DNA of 64,000 bases, from contig JBBODD010000001.1 in NCBI GenBank assembly GCA_038002745.1, forward strand, positions 1,550,001 to 1,614,000. The letters are read 5' to 3'. The notes beneath the pieces are model-generated. The model was not told the origin of the DNA and did no database searches. It was given only the letters and a program-made list of their open reading frames with translations. A program made the position numbers and the translations under genes. Source of the DNA: Bacillus sp. FSL H8-0547 (GTDB lineage Bacteria; Bacillota; Bacilli; Bacillales; Bacillaceae). Below are positions 18,321 to 27,447 of this stretch, one piece after another (position 1 is the stretch's first letter; each line of letters begins with the position of its first letter).

Positions 18321-19817
18321 TTAGTTAGATGATGAAGAGTTTGAATAACGGCGTTTGCCGCTGTTAGTGCTTGGCTTTCCGCCCTGCTGTCCGTAAGAAC
18401 GTTTGTTGTTCTTGTTGTAAGGACGCTGGCCGTCTCTTCTGCCGCCGCTGCGGTTGCTTGAAGAAGAAGATGAACGTTTGCCGCCTCCGCGCTTGTAAAG
18501 CGGAGATTCTTCTGTCAGGTTAACCGGAGTCTGGTTCGGCTCTTTCGTCATAAGCTTGATCGCTGCTGCAAGAACAGAAACTTGATCAAATTCTTCAAGC
18601 AAAGCTTCAGCTGTGCGCTTGTAGAATGATAAGTTGTCGTCAGCGATTGCCTGACGGATTTTATCAACAGATACGGATTGCTGGCCTTCAAGAGCCTCAT
18701 CAAGAGTAGGAGCCTTCATGCGGTCCATTTTGCGCTTCGTTGTGCGCTCGATGATCTTCAGCATATCCTGTTCTCTTGGCGTTACGAATGTCATCGCAGC
18801 ACCTGTTTTACCTGCACGTCCAGTACGGCCGATACGGTGTACATAGCTTTCAGGATCTTGAGGAACATCGAAGTTGTAAACGTGAGTGACACCAGAGATG
18901 TCAAGTCCGCGAGCAGCAACGTCTGTTGCTACAAGAACTTCAATCGCACCTTCTTTGAATTTGCGCAATGCAGACATACGCTTAGCTTGAGTAAGGTCGC
19001 CGTGAATTCCTTCAGCAGCATAGCCTCTTAGCATTAATGCTTCAGAAAGCTCATCTACTCTGCGCTTTGTGCGTCCGAAAACAATCGCAAGTTCAGGTGA
19101 CTGGATGTCAAGAAGACGTGTAAGCACATCAAACTTTTTCTTCTCCTGTACTTCGATGAAGAATTGCTGAATGTTTGTAACAGTCATTTCTTTCGCTTTT
19201 ACTTTTACGATCTCAGGGTTCGTCATGAACTTTTCAGCAATGCGTCTGATCGGATCAGGCATTGTAGCTGAGAAAAGCAAAGTTTGGTGCTCTGATGGCA
19301 CATTTGAAAGAATGTTCTCAATGTCTTCGATGAATCCCATGTTCAGCATTTCGTCCGCTTCGTCCATAACAACAGTCTGAACATCAGATAATTTCAATGT
19401 TTTACGGTTAATATGGTCAATAAGACGGCCTGGAGTTCCAACGATGATGTGAGGGAATTTCTTCAAAGAGCGGATCTGGCGGTTAATGTCCTGTCCACCG
19501 TAGATCGGAAGTACACGTACGCGTTTTGATGAACCGATTTTGTAAAGCTCTTCTGATACCTGGATAGCAAGTTCGCGGGTCGGTGCAATGATGATTCCCT
19601 GAATCTTATCTTGTTTAACGTCGATCTTTTCGATAAGAGGAATACCGAATGCAGCTGTTTTCCCTGTACCTGTTTGCGCCTGGCCGATTACATCTTTATT
19701 TTGAAGCCCAAGCGGAATCGTTTGTGCCTGAATTGGTGTAGCTTCTTCAAACCCCATGCGGTTAATGGCGTCCATTAATAATGGGCTGATACCTAGTTCT
19801 TGAAACGTAATTGTCAA
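18321..19817 (-). CDS. cshA: DEAD-box ATP-dependent RNA helicase CshA
   Basis: 498 residues. Q motif (TPIQAQTIP), Walker [11 protein letters not shown] (~48), PTRELA (~79), DEAD box [13 protein letters not shown] (~150), SAT (LLFSATMP, ~183), [10 protein letters not shown] (~325) and an Arg/Gly/Ser-rich C-terminal tail (~residues 435-498) for RNA binding. CshA acts in ribosome assembly, cold adaptation and with the RNA degradosome. TTG start with AAAAGGAG at 9 nt. The ~150-bp upstream leader contains a short GC hairpin (~19880-19900) of unknown role. Confidence 0.95.
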   Translation of the reverse strand: MTITFQELGISPLLMDAINRMGFEEATPIQAQTIPLGLQNKDVIGQAQTGTGKTAAFGIPLIEKIDVKQDKIQGIIIAPTRELAIQVSEELYKIGSSKRVRVLPIYGGQDINRQIRSLKKFPHIIVGTPGRLIDHINRKTLKLSDVQTVVMDEADEMLNMGFIEDIENILSNVPSEHQTLLFSATMPDPIRRIAEKFMTNPEIVKVKAKEMTVTNIQQFFIEVQEKKKFDVLTRLLDIQSPELAIVFGRTKRRVDELSEALMLRGYAAEGIHGDLTQAKRMSALRKFKEGAIEVLVATDVAARGLDISGVTHVYNFDVPQDPESYVHRIGRTGRAGKTGAAMTFVTPREQDMLKIIERTTKRKMDRMKAPTLDEALEGQQSVSVDKIRQAIADDNLSFYKRTAEALLEEFDQVSVLAAAIKLMTKEPNQTPVNLTEESPLYKRGGGKRSSSSSSNRSGGRRDGQRPYNKNNKRSYGQQGGKPSTNSGKRRYSNSSSSN

Positions 19818-19970
19818 TTTGTTCTACTCCTTTTAATCCTTATAGCTTCACAGACTTTCATGTATGGTGAAACAAAAAACGCCCCATCGGGCAAAACGTT
19901 AGCTTATAAAAGCCCGTAAACACTTAAATTCAATCATATCACTTTTTATATACTTTTACAACAAGGCGTA

Positions 19971-20678
19971 TTATTTCACACTTGTCTTAGTCTGCGCCGT
20001 TAAGAAATTTTCTATAAGTTCTGCGACCTCCGGAAACTCTTCCCCATGGCAGATCAGATGCTTCGAACACGGCATAAAGCAAAGCTCCTTCTGCCTTGAA
20101 CGGATTTTTTCATAAATATAAACAGCGCTTTTGACAGGCACAATTCCGTCACATTCTCCCTGTACAATCAGTACAGGTATAGTTATTTTCTCCAATAATG
20201 GTCGGATATACCTCACAAGCTTCCTGAATTGCAGAGCTGCAGCAATCGGCGTTTCCATCACTTTTTTTCTGTATCTGATAAAAAGTTCATTGTTTGCGCC
20301 TTCCCCCCTGATGGCATCTGCAATCAGCCCTTTCACATCGAGAAGCATCTGGCGCGGATTTAAGTAATGCGCAGCTGCGCTGAGAAGCACAAGCTTTTCA
20401 ACCGGATACCTCGAGGCCAAATACGCTGCGATCAAGCCGCCCATTGAAAAGCCTATGATATAGACCTCGGAACATTCTTCAAGCAAATCCCTGAGCTCAT
20501 TTTCAGCATGCGCAATCCATTCGCTGAATTCAATCCCCTTCAGGCTCGGCGTTTCACCGTGGCCCGGAAGCGTCGGCGACTTCAGCACCCAGTCCGTCCG
20601 TTCCTGCAGGTAGCTGACGAGAGGCTCCACTTCATAAGGAGCTCCAGTAAATCCGTGTATACAAAGGCATCCTTTCAT
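19971..20678 (-). CDS. Alpha/beta-hydrolase, carboxylesterase-like
   Basis: 235-residue alpha/beta hydrolase resembling the Bacillus/Geobacillus thermostable carboxylesterase and monoacylglycerol lipase group (CIHGFTGAPYEVEPL near the N-terminus). Nucleophile Ser in IGFSMGG (~residue 77), Asp in GECDGIVP (~175), His in CSKHLICHG (~205). No signal peptide, so cytosolic. Substrate unknown; lipid esters are suggested by family. Divergent from the 34-codon membrane gene at 20807. Confidence 0.85.
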   Translation of the reverse strand: MKGCLCIHGFTGAPYEVEPLVSYLQERTDWVLKSPTLPGHGETPSLKGIEFSEWIAHAENELRDLLEECSEVYIIGFSMGGLIAAYLASRYPVEKLVLLSAAAHYLNPRQMLLDVKGLIADAIRGEGANNELFIRYRKKVMETPIAAALQFRKLVRYIRPLLEKITIPVLIVQGECDGIVPVKSAVYIYEKIRSRQKELCFMPCSKHLICHGEEFPEVAELIENFLTAQTKTSVK

Positions 20679-20732
20679 ATCACTCTCTCCCGAATGAACA
20701 TATTTTTATACCGGGTTTTAAAAATAAGAGGA

Positions 20733-20760
20733 TTGAAAAAAAAGAACCCGGGTATATAAA
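20733..20760 (+). promoter_or_regulatory. Promoter of the 34-codon gene, inside a dyad
   Basis: -35 TTGAAA (20733-20738), 16-bp spacer, -10 TATAAA (20755-20760). The -10 lies between the arms of an inverted repeat AACCCGGGTA (20745-20754) / TACCCTGGGTT (20764-20774), one mismatch apart from symmetry. This suggests a repressor operator or a 5' mRNA hairpin. Confidence 0.55.
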
Positions 20761-20806
20761 AAGTACCCTGGGTTACTATATTTCAAAACAAAAAGGAGCG
20801 TTCATC

Positions 20807-20911
20807 ATGACCGCATTAAAAAACAGTGCATATGAAGTTGTAAGTGAGCTTACGCCGTATTCCATCGGGGTCGGACTTGTCGTACTCGTTATCTCTCCAT
20901 TTATTTTCTGA
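20807..20911 (+). CDS. 34-aa single-pass membrane micro-protein, unknown function
   Basis: ATG after AAAAGGAG (optimal spacing), 34 codons, TGA stop. The sequence begins MTALKNSAYEVVSEL (polar or amphipathic) and ends in one hydrophobic helix, SIGVGLVVLVISPFIF, at the extreme C-terminus (tail-anchor-like). It has its own promoter and stands between the divergent esterase and the convergent murF. I do not recognise a family. Supported by SD, promoter and codon structure only. Confidence 0.7.
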   Translation: MTALKNSAYEVVSELTPYSIGVGLVVLVISPFIF

Positions 20912-20994
20912 ACGTCATGGACCAAGGTCCTTCCCTCTTTCTTTTCGTGTTTCTCTGACAGATCAAAAGAAGGACCGGCTGCTTTATTTCATTT

Positions 20995-22362
20995 CTAGAG
21001 AAGAGCTTGAACAACCTCTTCAAGCTTCATTCCGCGCGAGGCTTTTACAAGAACAAGGTCTCCAGCTTTCGCCGTTTGCTTAAGGTCTTTAATAAGCTCC
21101 TGCTTATCCTGATAAACGTGAATCACTCCGCCATCGAGGTTCTTCCTTGCACCTTCGGCTATTTCTGCCCCGAGCTTTCCGTATGTGAAAAGATGCTGCG
21201 TTTCGGCTGCATCGATTGTTTCGCCAACCTCACGGTGAAATTGAACCTGCATGTCATCCCCTAGCTCAAGAATATCTCCAAGAACAAGAATTTTCCGGCT
21301 GTATCCGTCCATATCGCCTGCAAGCCTGATGGCAGCTTTCATGGATGTCGGGCTTGCATTATAGGCATCATTGATGACAGCAAGACCGCCTTCTGTTTTC
21401 GTCAATTCCAGGCGCATGCCCGTCATCTGAATATCCTTCAGCCCTTCGCTGATCTTTTCTTCTGTCACGCCAAGGAATTCAGCTGCTGCTATGGCAGCGA
21501 GCGCATTGCCGACATTATGCTTTCCAAGCACAGGCAGGAACAGTTCTTCCCCGCGGCCGCGAATGGTAAAAAACGTGCCTTTTTCTGTGTGTCTGATTCC
21601 CTCGGGAGAATACGTGTTCTCAGCAGATGCTCCGAATGAAATCTTCTTATATGAAGCGTCCCCAATACGCTCTTTAAGCAGAGGCTCTTCCCCGTCGTAA
21701 ATCAGAACACCTTCAGGTTTAAGACCGCTGACAATTTCAAGCTTGGCTTTTGCAATTCCCTCTCTTGACCCGAGATTCATCATGTGGGATTCCCCGATGT
21801 TGGTAATGATCGCAGCATCCGGCTTGGCAAGATTCGAAAGAAGTTCGATTTCCCCGAAGTTGCTCATGCCCATTTCAAGCACGGCTACCTCTGTATCTTC
21901 CGTCATGCTGAGAATTGTAAGCGGCATGCCGATATGATTGTTGAAATTCCCCTGCGTTTTGTGGACACGGAACGTTGTTGAAAGTAAAGCTGCCACCATA
22001 TCTTTCGTGGTTGTCTTTCCATTGCTTCCTGTCACGCCTACAACTTTCAGGTTCAGCTGGTCAAGGTAGCTGCTTGCGAGGGTTTGAAGAGCTTCCAATG
22101 TGTCTTCAACCAGAATGACAGCACCTGAAGGAGGGTTCGGTTTTGAACGGTTCCAAAGAGTGGCCGCCGCTCCGTCAGCAAGAGCCTTTTCGGCGAAATG
22201 ATGGCCGTCGAAGTTTTCGCCTGCTATCGGTACAAACAGTGTACCTGCCTCAATCTTTCTGGAATCCGTTGTAATGCCATGAATTATGGTGTTTTCATGC
22301 TGTGGCGCAAGGCCTGATCCGCCCGCCATTGTCTGAATGTCGCGCAATGAACGTTTAATCAT
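20995..22362 (-). CDS. murF: UDP-N-acetylmuramoyl-tripeptide--D-alanyl-D-alanine ligase
   Basis: 455-residue Mur ligase that adds D-Ala-D-Ala to UDP-MurNAc-tripeptide. P-loop GVTGSNGKTTTKD (~110-122), LEMGMSNFGEIE (~163) and the C-terminal NDAYNASPTSMKAA (~330-343). Uses the dipeptide made by Ddl from the gene just upstream, a conserved ddl-murF pair. SD AAGGGAG. Confidence 0.97.
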   Translation of the reverse strand: MIKRSLRDIQTMAGGSGLAPQHENTIIHGITTDSRKIEAGTLFVPIAGENFDGHHFAEKALADGAAATLWNRSKPNPPSGAVILVEDTLEALQTLASSYLDQLNLKVVGVTGSNGKTTTKDMVAALLSTTFRVHKTQGNFNNHIGMPLTILSMTEDTEVAVLEMGMSNFGEIELLSNLAKPDAAIITNIGESHMMNLGSREGIAKAKLEIVSGLKPEGVLIYDGEEPLLKERIGDASYKKISFGASAENTYSPEGIRHTEKGTFFTIRGRGEELFLPVLGKHNVGNALAAIAAAEFLGVTEEKISEGLKDIQMTGMRLELTKTEGGLAVINDAYNASPTSMKAAIRLAGDMDGYSRKILVLGDILELGDDMQVQFHREVGETIDAAETQHLFTYGKLGAEIAEGARKNLDGGVIHVYQDKQELIKDLKQTAKAGDLVLVKASRGMKLEEVVQALL

Positions 22363-22408
22363 GATCTATAATCTCCCTTCTTATATGTAAGCTGCCTTCT
22401 GCATAATG

Positions 22409-22445
22409 AATAAGAAACACTATTCTTTTACGAATAGTGTTTCCA
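22409..22445 (-). terminator. Hairpin between ddl and murF
   Basis: Perfect 12-bp stem GAAACACTATTC / GAATAGTGTTTC with TTTTAC loop, starting just past the ddl stop. The minus-strand T-tract is interrupted (TTTCTTATT), so it may be a partial terminator that lowers murF relative to ddl. Confidence 0.65.
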
Positions 22446-22453
22446 GGCTTTCC

Positions 22454-23539
22454 TTAAAACGTGTGCTTAATTTGCTGCTTGCCTTCGTGGCGCTCAAGAG
22501 CAAGCTCGACAAGACGTCCGATAAGCTCAGGGTACTCAACGCCTGTATGCTTCCAAAGAAGCGGGAACATGCTGTATGGCGTGAAGCCCGGCATTGTGTT
22601 CACTTCGTTGATCAGCGCTCTTCCGTCTTCTGTCAGGAAAAAGTCTGCGCGTACAAGTCCTGATCCGTCGATTGCCTTAAAGGACTTAATGGCAAGCTCT
22701 TTAATCAGGGCATATTCCTCTTCCGTAACCTGTGCAGGAATCATCATGTCCGTGTCGCCGTCTTCGTATTTCGCTTTATAATCATAGAATTCTTTTTTAG
22801 GAGCAACTTCACCGACAACCGAACAGATCGGCTCATCATTTCCGATGACGCCGATTTCAATCTCGCGTCCGATAATGCCTTCTTCAATAATGATTTTGCG
22901 GTCATAATCAAATGCTTCGGCGAATGCTTTTTCAAGTGACGCGCGGTCTTTGCATTTGCTGATGCCGACACTTGAGCCCAGATTGGCAGGCTTAACAAAG
23001 CAAGGATACCCAAGCTCCTGCTCCACTTTATCATAAGCTTCTTCAGGCGCCTTTTTCCACTCGCTCTTAATATAAGAAACATAGTTAGCCTGCTCAAGTC
23101 CCGCCTGGGCAAACAAGTTTTTCATAATGACTTTATCCATGCCTGCTGCAGAAGCAAGCACACCGTTTCCAACATACGGAAGGTTCAGAAGCTCAAGCAT
23201 GCCCTGAACAGTGCCGTCTTCACCGTTCGGTCCGTGAAGAAGCGGGAATACGACATCAATTTGTTCGTTCGTTTCATCTGCTTTTGCAGGGAAAAGATCC
23301 TGATTCAGCGCAACCGGAGAAACCGCTGTGCCGTTTTGGCTGAACTGAAGGGCAGCAGGTGAAGCAGCCGGCTCCGTAAGCTGCGGTCCGCGGAACCATT
23401 CGCCTGTTTCGGAAATGTAGATCGGATGTATATCAAATTTATTCGTATCAAGTGCTTTTATAACAGCAAGTGCCGTCTGCAGGGAAACCTGATGCTCTGC
23501 GGACTTGCCTCCATATAATAATCCAACTTTAATTTTCAT
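22454..23539 (-). CDS. ddl: D-alanine--D-alanine ligase
   Basis: 361-residue ATP-grasp ligase making D-Ala-D-Ala. N-terminal [14 protein letters not shown] (~11-24), [12 protein letters not shown] (~100-111), [17 protein letters not shown] (~178-194), and the C-terminal [16 protein letters not shown] (~310-325). The large insert makes it similar to VanA/B-type-length ligases, but Tyr/Lys-type residues were not assigned. SD AGGGGG. Operon with murF. Confidence 0.97.
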   Translation of the reverse strand: MKIKVGLLYGGKSAEHQVSLQTALAVIKALDTNKFDIHPIYISETGEWFRGPQLTEPAASPAALQFSQNGTAVSPVALNQDLFPAKADETNEQIDVVFPLLHGPNGEDGTVQGMLELLNLPYVGNGVLASAAGMDKVIMKNLFAQAGLEQANYVSYIKSEWKKAPEEAYDKVEQELGYPCFVKPANLGSSVGISKCKDRASLEKAFAEAFDYDRKIIIEEGIIGREIEIGVIGNDEPICSVVGEVAPKKEFYDYKAKYEDGDTDMMIPAQVTEEEYALIKELAIKSFKAIDGSGLVRADFFLTEDGRALINEVNTMPGFTPYSMFPLLWKHTGVEYPELIGRLVELALERHEGKQQIKHTF

Positions 23540-23816
23540 GCGGATATCCCCCTAAGAAAAGTTCATCTCTACTATATTATCACTTTCGGCCCAAATTGTT
23601 ATAGCCCATCATGGATTTCTTTATAACATTCGGGCAAAGGCACAATTTGCGTCCTTTTAAGACGTTTCCAATTTCAGTAAAGCAGGCGAATGTAAGAATG
23701 TTTGCCTTTATCCTGTTTTTTGCCGGCAATTACTCCGCACTTTTTTCACGCATCAGGCATTTCCTGCATGCAAACCACCCGTTTTGTATTAAAATAAGGG
23801 CAAGGAGGTCTGATTC

Positions 23817-24137
23817 ATGAAACCAATTACATCAGAAGAGCAGTTCCAAACATTAATTACCCAAGATCAAGAGGTGCTAATCAAATTTTTCGCAGACTGG
23901 TGCCCTGACTGCACAAGAATGAACATGTTTATCGGCGAAATTATGGAATCTTATTCCTCATATGAGTGGTATGAAATCAATAAAGATGAATTCCCTGAAA
24001 TCGCAGAAAAATACCAGGTTATGGGGATTCCAAGTATCCTGATTTTTAAAAACGGCGAGAAGCTCGGGCATCTTCACAGCGCGAACGCAAAGACTCCTGA
24101 CCAGGTGACGGAGTTCCTTCAGGAGAAGCTGGGCTGA
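23817..24137 (+). CDS. ydbP: Thioredoxin-like protein (YdbP)
   Basis: 106-residue thioredoxin fold with redox motif WCPDC (~residues 31-35) rather than the WCGPC of TrxA, and cis-Pro region MGIPSILIFKNG (~77-88). No signal peptide. Divergent neighbour of ddl, as ydbP in B. subtilis. It probably acts as a disulfide reductase of unknown client. Strong AAGGAGG SD. The ~277 bp between ddl and ydbP hold only promoters as far as I can see. Confidence 0.88.
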   Translation: MKPITSEEQFQTLITQDQEVLIKFFADWCPDCTRMNMFIGEIMESYSSYEWYEINKDEFPEIAEKYQVMGIPSILIFKNGEKLGHLHSANAKTPDQVTEFLQEKLG

Positions 24138-24146
24138 TTTTTAGAA

Positions 24147-24175
24147 TTGACATACTAATCAAATTATTTTATGAT
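24147..24175 (+). promoter_or_regulatory. Promoter of the first S-box transcription unit
   Basis: -35 TTGACA (24147-24152), 17-bp spacer, -10 TATGAT (24170-24175), ~20 bp before the riboswitch. Confidence 0.8.
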
Positions 24176-24193
24176 ACAACTAATTTCATACGT

Positions 24194-24300
24194 TTCTTAT
24201 CAAGAGAGGTGGAGGGATATGGCCCTTTGAAGCCTCGGCAACGGATCTGACAGCAGAAACCGTGCCAATTCCAGCAAACAGTTTGTTTGAGAGATGAGAG
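24194..24300 (+). ncRNA. SAM-I (S-box) riboswitch
   Basis: Hallmarks in order: P1 arm TTCTTATC, AAGAGAGGTGGAGGGA, GGCCC...GAAGCCTCGGCAAC (kink-turn and pseudoknot region), GTGCCAATTCCAGCAA, and a P1 closing arm GATGAGA. SAM binding is expected to favour the downstream terminator, switching the following monooxygenase gene off when sulfur and methionine are plentiful. Confidence 0.95.
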
Positions 24301-24322
24301 CTAGAACTTGCACAGCAGAACC

Positions 24323-24354
24323 AGCCTCTCTTGTCTAACAAGAGGGGCTTTTTT
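24323..24354 (+). terminator. S-box expression-platform terminator
   Basis: Stem AGCCTCTCTTG / CAAGAGGGGCT followed by TTTTTT, 23 bp before the next start codon. Confidence 0.92.
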
Positions 24355-24377
24355 ATGCAGAGAGAGGGGATTCCGCA

Positions 24378-25433
24378 ATGAAATACGGTTTTTGGCTGCC
24401 GATCTTCGGAGGATGGCTCAGAAATGTTGAAGATGAAAATATGCCTCCTACTTACGCCTACGCACAGGAGGTTATCCAAAAAGCAGAGGAGTGGGGCTAT
24501 GACACCACCCTTATCGCCGAGCTTTACTTAAATGACATTAAGGGACCTGAGCATGATTCGCTTGAAGCCTGGACAACGGCTGCCGCTCTTGCCGCCGTCA
24601 CGGAGAAAATTGAAATTATGACAGCTGTCAGACCCGGCTTCCACAATCCTGCTGTCACGGCAAAGATGGCAGCAAACATTGACCACATCAGCAATGGACG
24701 GTTTACCCTGAACGTTGTTTCTGCCTGGTGGGAAGAAGAGGCACGGCAGTACGGCGGCATTTTTACAGAACACGACGCACGCTATGACCGGACGGAAGAA
24801 TTTATTGAAGTCCTGAAGGGGCTTTGGGAAAAAGAAACGTTTACGTATCAGGGAAGATTTTATGACCTGATGAATGCCCGCCTTTCACCTAAGCCGGTGC
24901 AAAGGCCTAATCCGATTCTCTATGCGGGAGGAGAAAGCCCGCGCGGAAAAGAAACGATTGCCGAGCATTGCGATGCCTATGTGATGCACGGGGGAACGGC
25001 TGGTGAAATCAAAACGAAGATTGACGGCATGAAGCAGCTCCGGGCAGCACGCGGAAAAGAGCCATTCCAATCGTTCGGAATGGCTGCCTATATCATCTGC
25101 CGGGATACCGAAGAAGAAGTCCAGCAGGAGCTGAAGCGGATAACCGATGTAAAAGAATCATCCGCCTATGCAGGATACAAAGACTTCACAACAAAGTCCC
25201 GGCTTGAACAAAAGCTTGAGCTTTATGACTACTCGGTTTCAAACCGCGGGCTGCGTCCAAATTTGATCGGCACTCCTGAGCAGATCGCTGACAAGATCCT
25301 TGAATATGAAGAGGCAGGACTTGATTTATTGCTTCTCCAGTTCTCGCCGCAGCTCGAAGAAATGGAGCGTTTTTCATCACAGGTCATGCCGCTTGTGGAA
25401 AAGAAACGGAAACAAGGTACATTCTCGCTTTGA
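24378..25433 (+). CDS. LLM-class FMNH2-dependent monooxygenase (SsuD/SfnG-like)
   Basis: 351-residue bacterial luciferase-like TIM-barrel monooxygenase. Recognisable segments: WLPIFGGWLRNVED, RPGFHNPAVTAKMAANIDHISNGRF (family signature), NVVSAWWEEE and LYAGGESPRGKE. It uses reduced flavin from a partner reductase to release sulfite or sulfinate from organosulfur compounds such as alkanesulfonates or dimethyl sulfone. Exact substrate unresolved. S-box control supports a sulfur-scavenging role. No reductase or transporter gene adjoins it, so partners must be encoded elsewhere. Confidence 0.85.
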   Translation: MKYGFWLPIFGGWLRNVEDENMPPTYAYAQEVIQKAEEWGYDTTLIAELYLNDIKGPEHDSLEAWTTAAALAAVTEKIEIMTAVRPGFHNPAVTAKMAANIDHISNGRFTLNVVSAWWEEEARQYGGIFTEHDARYDRTEEFIEVLKGLWEKETFTYQGRFYDLMNARLSPKPVQRPNPILYAGGESPRGKETIAEHCDAYVMHGGTAGEIKTKIDGMKQLRAARGKEPFQSFGMAAYIICRDTEEEVQQELKRITDVKESSAYAGYKDFTTKSRLEQKLELYDYSVSNRGLRPNLIGTPEQIADKILEYEEAGLDLLLLQFSPQLEEMERFSSQVMPLVEKKRKQGTFSL

Positions 25434-25451
25434 AAAGTCAGTAGATAAATA

Positions 25452-25503
25452 GACGCACAAAAACGCTTGGATCTTATTTGCCAAGCGCTTTTTGTGCGTT
25501 GTT
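25452..25503 (+). terminator. Terminator after the LLM monooxygenase gene
   Basis: Long stem ACGCACAAAAACGCTTGG / CCAAGCGCTTTTTGTGCG (one bulge). Confidence 0.85.
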
Positions 25504-25525
25504 TTAATTTCGTACTTAAGGTACC

Positions 25526-25607
25526 CGTTCCTTTGCGCTCCATCACCACGGGTAGGGCAGGAGCCTCCTGACGAAACTGTCAAGTGCTTTCCTTGATGGC
25601 TAACCAA
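25526..25607. repeat. Degenerate copy of a dispersed palindromic repeat
   Basis: Shares GTTCCTTTGCGCTCCA, GGAGCCTCCT and TCAAGTGC blocks with the fuller copy at 25702-25957. Not coding. Family assignment rests on resemblance to intergenic repeats I have seen in Bacillaceae genomes. Confidence 0.45.
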
Positions 25608-25701
25608 AGAGATGTGATACTTCTCAAGCTAAAGAAGACGTGAATCCATTCTCCTCTCTTTTTAATCGCAGGCTGTTTTTATGCTGAATCTAAATCTCAC
25701 A

Positions 25702-25957
25702 TCGTACCCGTTCCCTTGCGCTCCAGTCACTTGCTTTCCGCGGGGAGTGCCTGGAGCCTCCTCGCTGCGCTTGCGGGGTCTCCAGTGCCCTCTTCATGCC
25801 CCAGAAAAGCGGAAGCGCCCGTTTTGCTCCGGCAGTCAGATAAGAAATCCCCCGAAAAGTCCGGGTTTGACTTTTTGGGGGATTTTGTTCTGACAGAGGA
25901 GTTGGGCGCTGCAGCTGGACAAGGAGTCAAGTGCCTTCCGCTTCAGTCCACTGGTGC
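25702..25957. repeat. Dispersed nested-palindrome repeat element
   Basis: About 250 bp of GC-rich noncoding DNA in an otherwise gene-free ~600-bp gap. It contains GCGCTCCAGTCACTTG and GGAGTCAAGTGCCTTCC outer blocks, a GCGCCC...GTCAGA / TCTGAC...GGGCGC intermediate stem (25816-25909), and a central 17-bp near-perfect stem-loop (25845-25861 with 25869-25885, AAATCCCCCGAAAAGTC). Looks like a mobile or processed intergenic repeat able to fold into one long RNA hairpin. No transposase is nearby. Confidence 0.6.
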
Positions 25958-26103
25958 ATTAAATTTAAATTTAGAAAACAAGGACAACGGCATAAAGGCA
26001 AAAGTCTCAACTTCGTTCAGCACTCTGTTAAACGTGGATTTTCACATTTTATCTGTATTGGCTAAAAGCTTTAATCAATCACCTGTCAGTTAAAACCACA
26101 AAG
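25958..26103. other. Intergenic stretch with no recognised feature
   Basis: AT-rich sequence following the repeat element. I see no gene, strong hairpin or promoter in it. Confidence 0.5.
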
Positions 26104-26484
26104 TCACCAATTTTCCGGAACTTTAACCAGTACATACTTTTTCGTCCACATTTGAGTGGAAGCAATTAATCTTTCACCGTCTTTTTCAAAGAACAGACCG
26201 CTGCCGTCTTTTCGTTTTAATTTCCATCCATTGGCGGCAAGCATGCGTTTAGTTTCTTGATCCGCGATTGAAGCACCCCTGTTTTCACTGCGTGTGATGT
26301 ACCAGACATGGCCGTTTTCAGAAGCAATTTCAACTATTTTACGATCCGTGTTTTTCAGTCTTTCAATAGCTTCTTTTGCCGTTATTCCGCTTATGGGAAC
26401 AGGGGGGTAATACCATTTATTCACATAAGCAGCAAGCGCAAGCAAAGCTAAAAAGACACCAGCAGTGAGAACGGCTTTTTTCAA
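26104..26484 (-). CDS. Hypothetical membrane-anchored protein (126 aa)
   Basis: One N-terminal transmembrane helix ((M)KKAVLTAGVFLALLALAAYV, residues 1-20), then a ~100-residue basic extracytoplasmic domain beginning KWYYPPVPISGITAKEAIERL, with a small beta-rich C-terminal part. The best start is TTG at 26484 after AAGGATG; the frame extends to 26526 without a better site. No family recognised. A single-gene unit between the repeat region and a methyltransferase gene. Confidence 0.65.
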   Translation of the reverse strand: MKKAVLTAGVFLALLALAAYVNKWYYPPVPISGITAKEAIERLKNTDRKIVEIASENGHVWYITRSENRGASIADQETKRMLAANGWKLKRKDGSGLFFEKDGERLIASTQMWTKKYVLVKVPENW

Positions 26485-26601
26485 TGGACCACATCCTTTT
26501 AACAAATCGTTCAACGCCTGCATCACATCTTCAATAAGGAAAGTGATTATTCCTTTTTCAGCACAAAAAAGGGCCGAACCTTCAGCCCTCTTCCCTTTTC
26601 A

Positions 26602-27360
26602 TTATTCCGGCTTTACAGCTTCAAAAGTAATCGTCTGCCGGTCATGCTCCGGTGCTTTTCCATATGTATAATCCGCCGAAATGACAATGTCCGTAAAACC
26701 AAGGCGTTCGAGAATCAGCTTAAATTCCTTCACTCCGTACCATCTCATGGCAAACCTCTGCAGCTCGGTTTCTGAAAGCTTTCCGTCTTTCCACTTTTCA
26801 TACTTCAGATAGGTGATAGAATACTGCTCAAGCACGCTGTACTCAACCTGCTTTGCCTCCATTGTGATGATGTGCTGATCGGGCGTTTCCCACGTACTTG
26901 TAAACACTTGATTCAGCTGTTTTTCCGGCTGCAGGTCAAGATCCAGAATAAGTCGGCCTCCCTCTGTTAAATGGTCATAAAAATTCTTCAGCGCATGGAT
27001 AGATTCTCTTCTGTCCTCAATTAAAAGAAAAGTGCCCGCAGGCAAAATAATGGCCTCGAATTTGCCGGGAAGCTTAAATTCACTCATGCTTGCTTCTGTG
27101 AGCACTGGACGAAGTCCTCTTTCCTCACAGCGTTTTCTGCATGAGTCCAGCATATGTGCCGAGGTATCCAAGCCCTCGATAGCGAATCCGTCCTCAAGCA
27201 AAGGAATATACACCCTTCCAGAACCTGCACCCGGCTCAAGGATTCTTCCCTTCACTTCACGCAGACGTTCTCTGTAAAACTCCAGATCGCCAAAGGAATG
27301 GCCCACCGGCTTGTCTAAATCGTATACTTCCGTTGCTAGCTTGCTGTACTGGCTGAACAT
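26602..27360 (-). CDS. Class I SAM-dependent methyltransferase
   Basis: 252 residues. SAM-binding motif I LEPGAGSGRVYIPLL (~41-55), motif II region GLDTSAHMLD (~63-72), and the LPAGTFLLIEDRRES loop (~106-120). The N-terminal YDLDKPVGHSFGDLEFYRERL is a substrate-side lid. Small-molecule methyltransferase; substrate unknown. SD GGGGG. Confidence 0.8.
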   Translation of the reverse strand: MFSQYSKLATEVYDLDKPVGHSFGDLEFYRERLREVKGRILEPGAGSGRVYIPLLEDGFAIEGLDTSAHMLDSCRKRCEERGLRPVLTEASMSEFKLPGKFEAIILPAGTFLLIEDRRESIHALKNFYDHLTEGGRLILDLDLQPEKQLNQVFTSTWETPDQHIITMEAKQVEYSVLEQYSITYLKYEKWKDGKLSETELQRFAMRWYGVKEFKLILERLGFTDIVISADYTYGKAPEHDRQTITFEAVKPE

Positions 27361-27447
27361 TCACATCCCCCTTGCCGCGCATTCTACTATTATTAATAGC
27401 CCTAAACGCATCGAACATACATTTAATCAAACGTTTGTTTAATTCGC

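Noticed and set aside
25681-26093. Overlapping 67-125-codon ORFs on both strands.
   Set aside because: Shadows of the GC-rich nested palindrome; no SD and no consistent composition.
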